Shown here: in pieces, positions 58,228-64,000 of the stretch
Numbering within the stretch: the first letter of the stretch is position 1
Layout of the letters: each line of letters starts with the position of its first letter
Assembly (NCBI RefSeq): GCF_901709675.1
Contig: NC_051107.1
Location: forward strand, 3,350,001-3,414,000
From: Syngnathus acus
Lineage: Eukaryota > Chordata > Actinopteri > Syngnathiformes > Syngnathidae
Direction of reading: 5' to 3'
Length of the DNA: 64,000 nucleotides
Notes under the pieces: model-generated
Databases searched by the model: none
The model's input: the letters and a program-made list of their open reading frames with translations, nothing else
Told to the model about the DNA's origin: nothing
Program-made: the position numbers and the translations under genes

Positions 58228-60419
58228 CACATGAGGAAGACTACATCCCTGTGAGAAGTGTTCTTTTGTCTGTCTACATGTATTGCTACACCGATTGTGT
58301 AACACGGCCACCTGTCTATGGTGTTTTGTATTGTGTGTTAGCATTAAGCTAGTAGGGATAACTAATACAAAGCTTTGTTGTTTAAAATACAGAATATATG
58401 ATTCAATTAATGATCAGTTCTGTTTGTTTTAGGTTTAGTTTGACAAAGTCCATCTGTTTGAGGCAATTAACAGTTATTGACAGTCTCCCAAATTGCCGCT
58501 TGTTGCTAAGTGAGCTCCATCTGCCGCCGCTATCGCATCATACGCAATAGTGAGAGTATTATGGGACCCGATCTTTAGAAGTCAACATATTAAGATGTGA
58601 AAAACATCTCGTCCCTGGGAGAGTTATTTCCAGCTTGGTCCCTATGGGAGCCATCAAGGCGTCTCCATTTAACAACAGCCAATTCCCCCATCACTTTTGA
58701 AAGCATCGTACTTTTGGAAAAGGCTCCGTATGTCCTCTCTGCCACTGTACAATCACGTTAAGTGTTTTTTTTTTTTTAACAAAATAAAGCGTAAAAAAAA
58801 AAAAAGGTTTCACTTTTTCAGTAGCAAATGAATGGGCCCTTAAGAGGATTTTTGGAAAATTGTGATTTGCTGACTCACTAAGAGGTTATTTGCCATGCTT
58901 TAAATCCTTCTGATGTAACCTTACTTTTCATTTGATCACCCAAGCGGACTTTATTTCCACATGGTGCCTAAAATAATGACTTTTTGGAGGCACAAAGCAA
59001 TACACAGCCTCTAAAACGTAACCTTTTATTTTAAAATACCACACTCGTGACGATGTCTATGTGCATTCAAATGGGACATCAAAACTAAAAAAAAATGTAA
59101 GATGGTGTGGACAGGACATGTGATGAAGCAATACAAGCTTTCTGCCACCTTGGAAACGACAGCACACAGCTAAAAATATCAGACAAAGGGAGAATGTAGG
59201 TCACACCTTTTTCTCATTGGTTGACACCACTCGGGCCGGAATGACACTTCACTCTGCTGCCTTTCTTTTCTCGCGTACTTCGGGTCAATCGTTCCAACAG
59301 TTCGTTTTCTTGGGTTGATAGATGAGCGCTTTTCATTCTGAAGCGAAACAAAGTGCAATTGGAAACACCAAGCAGTCATTTCTGACCTTCATTCTTCGAC
59401 ATTTCGTACATCCAATAAGTCTACACACCCCTGTTCAAATACTTTAGGTTGTTAAAAAAATAGACCAATATGATTTTTAACGATAATGCACTTAGTTAAC
59501 ATGGTTATGTTAGTTAACTTTTTTTTAAAAATATGAACGTCCCAGTAATGTTTATGAGTACAATAAAGCATGCTAATATGATAGCCATCAAGACGTCTTT
59601 TGATTCAACTTACTTACTGCATTGCGTTGTTACTAAGACATCTCACGAAACAATTACATCACCAGACATACAAAAATGAGCATGAATGAACTCCTGGAGA
59701 AATTTCCACCACAAAGAATCGATCAATCTCATTCTTACTGGTGAGCGCTACATTGCTCCAACTTATTAAAGCAGTCATGTGATCCAGTAGAGACTCGTTC
59801 CTTTCTTCATGTGGAATAACTCGAAGACACAGCAGACAGGGTTTGATCTATAATAGAACACGTTTGGATTGGTTTCCGTGCTGCTGTTTGCACAGCGCGA
59901 CAGGTCTTTCAATTATCGATAGCCAGTCAGACTGGAGTGTGACTTTTCCGCCACCTGCATTTCCATCATCTTTGTGATTTTTGCTGTTGTATCTTTTCCA
60001 TATCGAGTCTTCTTACAAGCACAGGCAGGATATTGGTCAAATTGGTTAAACACGACCCGAAAAAATGTCGGGGAAATTGGACTTTCGGGTGACATTTCAG
60101 GATGACCCTTAAATGGCTAAATTGAGTCTTATGACTTGAGTCGGTAGAATCATTTGATTACACATAATGAGCAGATTGATACACTGGCTACTATGGCTAC
60201 AGCTGAGCCACATGCTAACCATTAGCAAGTGCACAGCTAGCCCATCGGACACCCACGTCACTCACCATTTAAAGGCCCTGACTTTGAAAGACACAAGCCA
60301 AACAGTCAAAGTCGAAAAATGCTACCTCAGCCTCTTAAAATAAGCAACTTGCAAGATTTCACCCGAAAGCCAAATCTTCATACTGTTTTGCGTATATTTT
60401 CATCGTAGATGATGTTTTG
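58228..60419. other. Gene-poor stretch, partly amigo2 3' UTR
   Basis: No coding exon. Contains a Tc1-like scrap at 59,418-59,435. The amigo2 3' UTR must begin at the right edge; its end is not clear. Confidence 0.45.
59418..59435 (+). mobile_element. Tc1-like terminal fragment
   Basis: AGTCTACACACCCCTGTT, the same phrase as at 52,068-52,086. Confidence 0.45.
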
Positions 60420-61907
60420 CTATACCATGAGGGCTGAGTCTGTGAGGGTCTGCCCCACTGTCCTGCTTCCATTTTTAAGAATTCCCTCAGTGGTAGCTTG
60501 ACTCGTGTTGATAACCGGTGACTTTGCTCCAGTGCTATCGCAGTCCTCCATTTGGGGCTCTAGGAACGCTACCCTTTTTCCATTGGACCTCCGCTGCCCC
60601 GACTCAAGTTCCCTGGGGTCCGAACAGAGGACGATAGCTCGTCCTCCGCAGCCTCCTGGGGCCCCGCCCCTGTTCTCCCTGCACCGACACGGCGTCAGGT
60701 AGAGGTAGAGGAGCACCAGTATGATGCTGACCACGCAGGAAGCCAGGGTGGTGAAAGCCGTATTGAAATGCTCGCCTCCGCCTGGATGGGCCAAGCCGCT
60801 GGGGGCGACGGAGCTCATGTTTCCCACGACCACGTTGACCTCGGGAGATGCGTCCGGGTCGTAGCGGCGTCCGCGGGCTGCCACGCATGCGTATGCGCCG
60901 GAATCCTCCAACAGCGCTCCTCTTATCTCCAAGGTGCCATTAGGGAGGACTGCGAGGTGAGCGCTTGGCTCGGCTGCTGATAGTATCGTTTTAGGGGTCA
61001 CCCAGAACACAGCTGGATCTTTCACGGCCGGCGAAGCAAAGCCCGGGCACGTCAACCACAACCATTGACCCGGATCCACTCGGTAACTTCCCGCCTCGTT
61101 GGACACCTCTTCGTCCAGGCTACAATTCACCTTGGGGCTTACATTCTCCCTACACGGGTAGTCATCTTTAAAGTCCAACAGGGGGCGATACTGCTTCCAC
61201 GTCCAGTACTCAAGAAGAGCCAGTAAAGCACAGTCACACCTAAGAGGGTTTCCCTGCAAATAAATTCCGCCATGTTGGCTCAGAGAAAGCAGAGTGCGGA
61301 CATCCAAACTGGCGAGCCTGTTGGCTGACACGTCGAGAAAGGTCAAGTTGCGAGGCCCACCTCCATCCCAAAGATTTACGGGAAGTGACGTCAGTCTGTT
61401 TCCAGACAGGTAGAGTTTCACCAGACTATGGAGACCACTAAAGGAGTTAGGATTGATTTGAGCAATCTGGTTACCAAACAGCAGCAGCTCTCTGAGCTGC
61501 GTCAGGCCGGTAAAGATAGACGAATTGAGCTCTGATAGATTGTTGGATGAGAGGTCCAAGTGGAGGAGATGAGGTGTCACGGCGAAAGCGTTGGCTTCAA
61601 TCTGGCCGACGCGATTGCGGCCGAGGAGCAGAGCGGCGAGCCGCTCGAACGGCCGCGTTGTCCAATCAGTGGGAATGGCGGCGAGGGAATTGTGGCTCAG
61701 GTCTAAGCGGGTGGCGTAGTCAGGGAGGTCGAGGGGTAGCCTGGATAGATTACAGCCGCTGCAAGAAACGATATCGCTAGTGCAAATGCAGCCGGGCGGG
61801 CACGTGAGGGTCCAAGGAGGGAAGCCGAGACACAGTGTGAGCAGCAGGGCCACCGCCGCGGGGTTGACGCTGCTCTGGCTCAATAGATGCGACGCGATGA
61901 CACGCAT
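60420..61907 (-). CDS. amigo2: AMIGO-family leucine-rich repeat/Ig adhesion protein, probably AMIGO2
   Basis: AMIGO proteins are neuronal type I membrane adhesion molecules. The single-exon frame encodes 495 residues, the family's usual architecture and single coding exon. A signal peptide covers about residues 1-34. The LRR N-cap is CPPGCICTSDIVSC. LRRs run about 65-215 (LDLSHNSL, LDLSSNNLSEL, LYLSGNRLTSL, LDVSANRLASL). The LRR C-cap is NPLRCDC. An Ig domain covers about 280-360 (DSGAYACVAA). The membrane segment is about 382-404 (HFNTAFTTLASCVVS, then LVLLYLYL). The tail contains TPCRCR, KRVAFLEPQ and EGILKNGSRT. EGILK and FNTAFTTLA favour AMIGO2 over AMIGO1 or AMIGO3, and AMIGO2 shares human 12q with other genes here. 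The usual final FSDTPxV motif is missing and replaced by TDSALMV, so the paralogue call is not fully secure. Confidence 0.85.
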   Translation of the reverse strand: MRVIASHLLSQSSVNPAAVALLLTLCLGFPPWTLTCPPGCICTSDIVSCSGCNLSRLPLDLPDYATRLDLSHNSLAAIPTDWTTRPFERLAALLLGRNRVGQIEANAFAVTPHLLHLDLSSNNLSELNSSIFTGLTQLRELLLFGNQIAQINPNSFSGLHSLVKLYLSGNRLTSLPVNLWDGGGPRNLTFLDVSANRLASLDVRTLLSLSQHGGIYLQGNPLRCDCALLALLEYWTWKQYRPLLDFKDDYPCRENVSPKVNCSLDEEVSNEAGSYRVDPGQWLWLTCPGFASPAVKDPAVFWVTPKTILSAAEPSAHLAVLPNGTLEIRGALLEDSGAYACVAARGRRYDPDASPEVNVVVGNMSSVAPSGLAHPGGGEHFNTAFTTLASCVVSIILVLLYLYLTPCRCRENRGGAPGGCGGRAIVLCSDPRELESGQRRSNGKRVAFLEPQMEDCDSTGAKSPVINTSQATTEGILKNGSRTVGQTLTDSALMV

Positions 61908-62289
61908 CCTGCTTTTCCCCCTCAGGGCTGAGTCTCAGCTTGCCGTCTCACGTGCTTTACACATGTCATGCGTTGGAAGGAGAGCTGTGGAAGAATCACA
62001 CAAATTTGGATGTCATCGTTTTGATCAACTGGTCAGCTGTTGATTCGATTTTAAAATCCGGCGACTAGTTCAACCAATCACTGGATGCTTTGTATCGCGG
62101 GGTACGTTCGAGGTATTTTCATGGAATAACAAGCCGGAAGGACTCAGAGGTCTGCAGACTCGGATCAATTCGTGGATCCCACAGTTCAAAGCAAACATGG
62201 TGACGCGGTATTTAGCTGTTATGCTACATACAAATGAAATAAACTGCCGACCAGAGTGAAGTACAAATACTTTTGAATCCAGAGAGGCA

Positions 62290-62347
62290 ATCCTTCGAGT
62301 TGCCTTGTGTTTGAAATCTGCTATATAAATAAATAAAGCTGCCTTGC
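62290..62347 (+). mobile_element. LINE/SINE 3' tail
   Basis: TGCTATATAAATAAATAAAG after GTTGCCTTGTGTTTGAAA is a tail pattern I recognise from L2/Rex-type elements and the SINEs that borrow it. Nothing upstream of it is readable as the element body. Confidence 0.55.
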
Positions 62348-62569
62348 CTATTATAGCGAATGCTGCCTGGTTGTTTATTTCAGCCGCCATTCGTGTTTAC
62401 ACTAGCGCTCGTGCAACAGCTGTGTTCAGGTACAAGTAAAGTCACTGTGTTTCTTTCTGTTTGGTATTTCGATACAGATGACTAAGGGAATTGGCATACT
62501 TAGACTTTCCTATATTGTGGATAAGAGAATGTTTCTTCATCATTTTAATTTAAGTCAAAAACAATTTCC

Positions 62570-62667
62570 ATCGCCAGATGCGTTAGCAAGTATCCGTACT
62601 CGGTATCGGGTATTACTAAAACGCCAAGTACTTGTTCCGATAAAAATAGCATCGATGCATCCCTAGC
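62570..62667 (+). mobile_element. hAT-type repeat end
   Basis: The sequence runs CGGTATCGGGTATTACTAAA, GCCAAGTACTTGTTCCGATA, then ATCGATGCATCCCTA. The end is the complement of TAGGGATGCAxCGAT, a common hAT-type terminus. The other end is not found, so it is truncated. Confidence 0.55.
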
Positions 62668-62939
62668 TGCGCCCGAATGAGGGGTGAAAAGTCAAACAAT
62701 TAGCATTAGCTTCTGTTTGTATTTTCTGACGGATAGGAAATATGAGCCGTATTAATTTCTCATTCCTCTCTTACGATCAAACTGCACACAATTGTTTTAA
62801 AAGTGCTTTACAAAAGCCGTTCGGAATACAACTCTGTCAGATCCAGGAAAATTAATATTAGGAGGAACTGACCAACTCCGCACCCTTGGCTTATCGTGGG
62901 AATAAAGAACGTAGAAAAAAAACTGAAAATACAAAGCCG

Positions 62940-63330
62940 CTGCCTGCTCACCTTGACGCCCACGCAGCTGCTGCCTGTTCAAACAGACATCCTCTCGTCC
63001 ACGTTAGCTTGTGCATCCGCGCTCCGACCGCATGATCCTCCGTCGTGGCTCTCAAAGCCGGCTGGGTTTGGTCCCGCGGCGCAACATTGCGCGAGCCTCA
63101 AAAAAGCAGACAGCCGGCTGGCGTGCGCGATGGGGAGGAAGGAGAGGGGGGAAAGCTGCCGATGAACTGTTCACCTGCAGGTCGACTTGCGTGACGCCAG
63201 TGGGAGGGGACGGACAGGGGCGATGGCAAGACGGGAAGCCACCGCAGCACAACATCGCACGCACGCGACTGGAGTGGAGTGACGGGAGAAAAAAAAAAAG
63301 CTGCAGCTGCACAGCGCGGCCACGATTAGC
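62940..63330 (-). promoter_or_regulatory. CpG-rich patch, probable amigo2 promoter
   Basis: GC and CG dinucleotides are dense here compared with the flanks (GGTCCCGCGGCGCAACATTG, GGCGTGCGCGATGG). It is about 1.1 kb upstream of the amigo2 start codon, where a non-coding first exon would be expected. Frames here on the plus strand are chance products of GC content. Confidence 0.45.
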
Positions 63331-64000
63331 GCAACAAAACGCAAGGTCGATCGCAATTATTGATGCTTTTTAAACTTTTGGACCACCGTCAAAAAGAGTA
63401 GTGTAGTAGGTCTAAGTGTTCACAACAATGTTCAATTGAAATAAGAGCATACGCACATAACTTAGGCGTTCTTTACGATAGTAACCGGATACCACACTTC
63501 AAGAATTAATCATTTATGACATGGCGGCCGTGCATTTGGCCAGAGAGCATTCAGTGGGGGATTTACCTGACTTAATGTTAATATCACGTCACAATTATAG
63601 AAAGTCGACTTTATGTGTCGAGCACGTTATACACAGGGCAGCTAAAATCGTTCACAAACGAAAAAAGTAGGACACGAATGAACATTCCGGCTCAATGACG
63701 TTTGAAATCGGATTGATTAAAGAAACCGCCTCACTGACAACATCATTGGTTGATTCCGAACGCCCTGAGGCATATTAAATCATCATGGCGGCGCTGAAAT
63801 CTAATTAAACAATCCAAAATTTGCCAAAAATCAATGATGGATGGATTTCAATTTGAATCGAAGAGAACTTCCAATCATGACACCCCGAGACAGTGAATGA
63901 TGCTGTTGGTTAAGTCCAAGTGATGCAACCACGCATTGATGACCCCCGCGTGATAAGCGGCAGTGGGAAATGGCGTTATACGCTTAATGGTGTCTTTTCA
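63331..64000. other. Intergenic, nothing recognised
   Basis: No exon, RNA gene or repeat that I can support. Confidence 0.5.

Larger units (their letters stand above)
61908..62940 (-). other. amigo2 upstream flank with repeat scraps
   Basis: An acceptor-like tract (minus strand CTTCCACAG) near 61,985 suggests a 5' UTR exon joined to an upstream non-coding exon. At 62,290-62,345 the phrase GTTGCCTTGTGTTTGAAATC...CTATATAAATAAATAAAG is the 3' tail type of fish LINE/SINE elements. At 62,570-62,667 sequence ending ATCGATGCATCCCTA is the end of a hAT-type repeat. Confidence 0.5.

Noticed and set aside
1-64000. CRISPR arrays, operons, bacterial-type promoters
   Set aside because: Spliced eukaryotic genes; no spaced direct repeats of CRISPR type were seen.
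1-64000. tRNA, rRNA or snoRNA genes
   Set aside because: I found no convincing tRNA B-box with matching arms and no rRNA-like stretch. Intronic snoRNAs cannot be excluded without a structure search.

Overview
This is a piece of a compact vertebrate nuclear genome, almost certainly a teleost fish. The evidence is spliced genes with short GT..AG introns (many of 70-150 bases), one-to-one vertebrate orthologues, AATAAA signals, abundant short inverted-repeat DNA elements and LINE remnants of kinds I know from fish genomes. I cannot fix the species.

Layout. 1-12,000: gene-poor flank with decayed LINE reverse-transcriptase patches, a Tc1-like scrap, an 824-bp inverted-repeat element and a palindrome. 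12,857-15,598 (+): e2f7. 17,967-20,089 (+): csrp2. 21,517-26,910 (-): zdhhc17. 27,453-30,798 (+): hcfc2, head-to-head with zdhhc17. 31,554-34,629 (+) and 35,683-38,877 (+): two intact tandem copies of cep83. 39,931-41,608 (+): a short nufip2-like gene. 42,697-44,367 (-): osgep. 45,854-47,015 (+): apex1, head-to-head with osgep. 47,374-50,974 (-): a gene joining a TIN2 (TINF2) N-terminal-like domain to about 14 C2H2 zinc fingers. 51,567-52,225 (-): an unrecognised 132-residue single-pass membrane protein. 52,226-60,419: gene-poor, with DNA elements, a 220-bp tandem duplication and CTCF-like sites. 60,420-61,907 (-): an AMIGO-family gene, best matched to amigo2. 61,908-64,000: its upstream flank, with a CpG-rich patch.

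The neighbourhood mixes genes that in human lie on 12q (E2F7-CSRP2-ZDHHC17, CEP83, HCFC2, AMIGO2) and on 14q11-q12 (OSGEP-APEX1, TINF2). The genes do not form one pathway. They cover cell-cycle repression (e2f7), cytoskeletal LIM adaptor function (csrp2), palmitoylation (zdhhc17), chromatin/transcription cofactor function (hcfc2), centriole distal appendages (cep83), an RNA-binding-protein partner family (nufip2-like), tRNA t6A synthesis (osgep), base-excision repair (apex1) and cell adhesion (amigo2).

The most noteworthy items are the TIN2-like/zinc-finger fusion, the intact cep83 tandem pair (same 15-exon structure, 657 and 688 residues), the unrecognised membrane protein, and regulatory motifs placed where they make sense (an NRF-1 palindrome between osgep and apex1, an E2F palindrome just upstream of the e2f7 start codon, CTCF-like sites between gene blocks). 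Reading frames and splice joins were worked out by hand; family names come from memory of protein families, not from a search.
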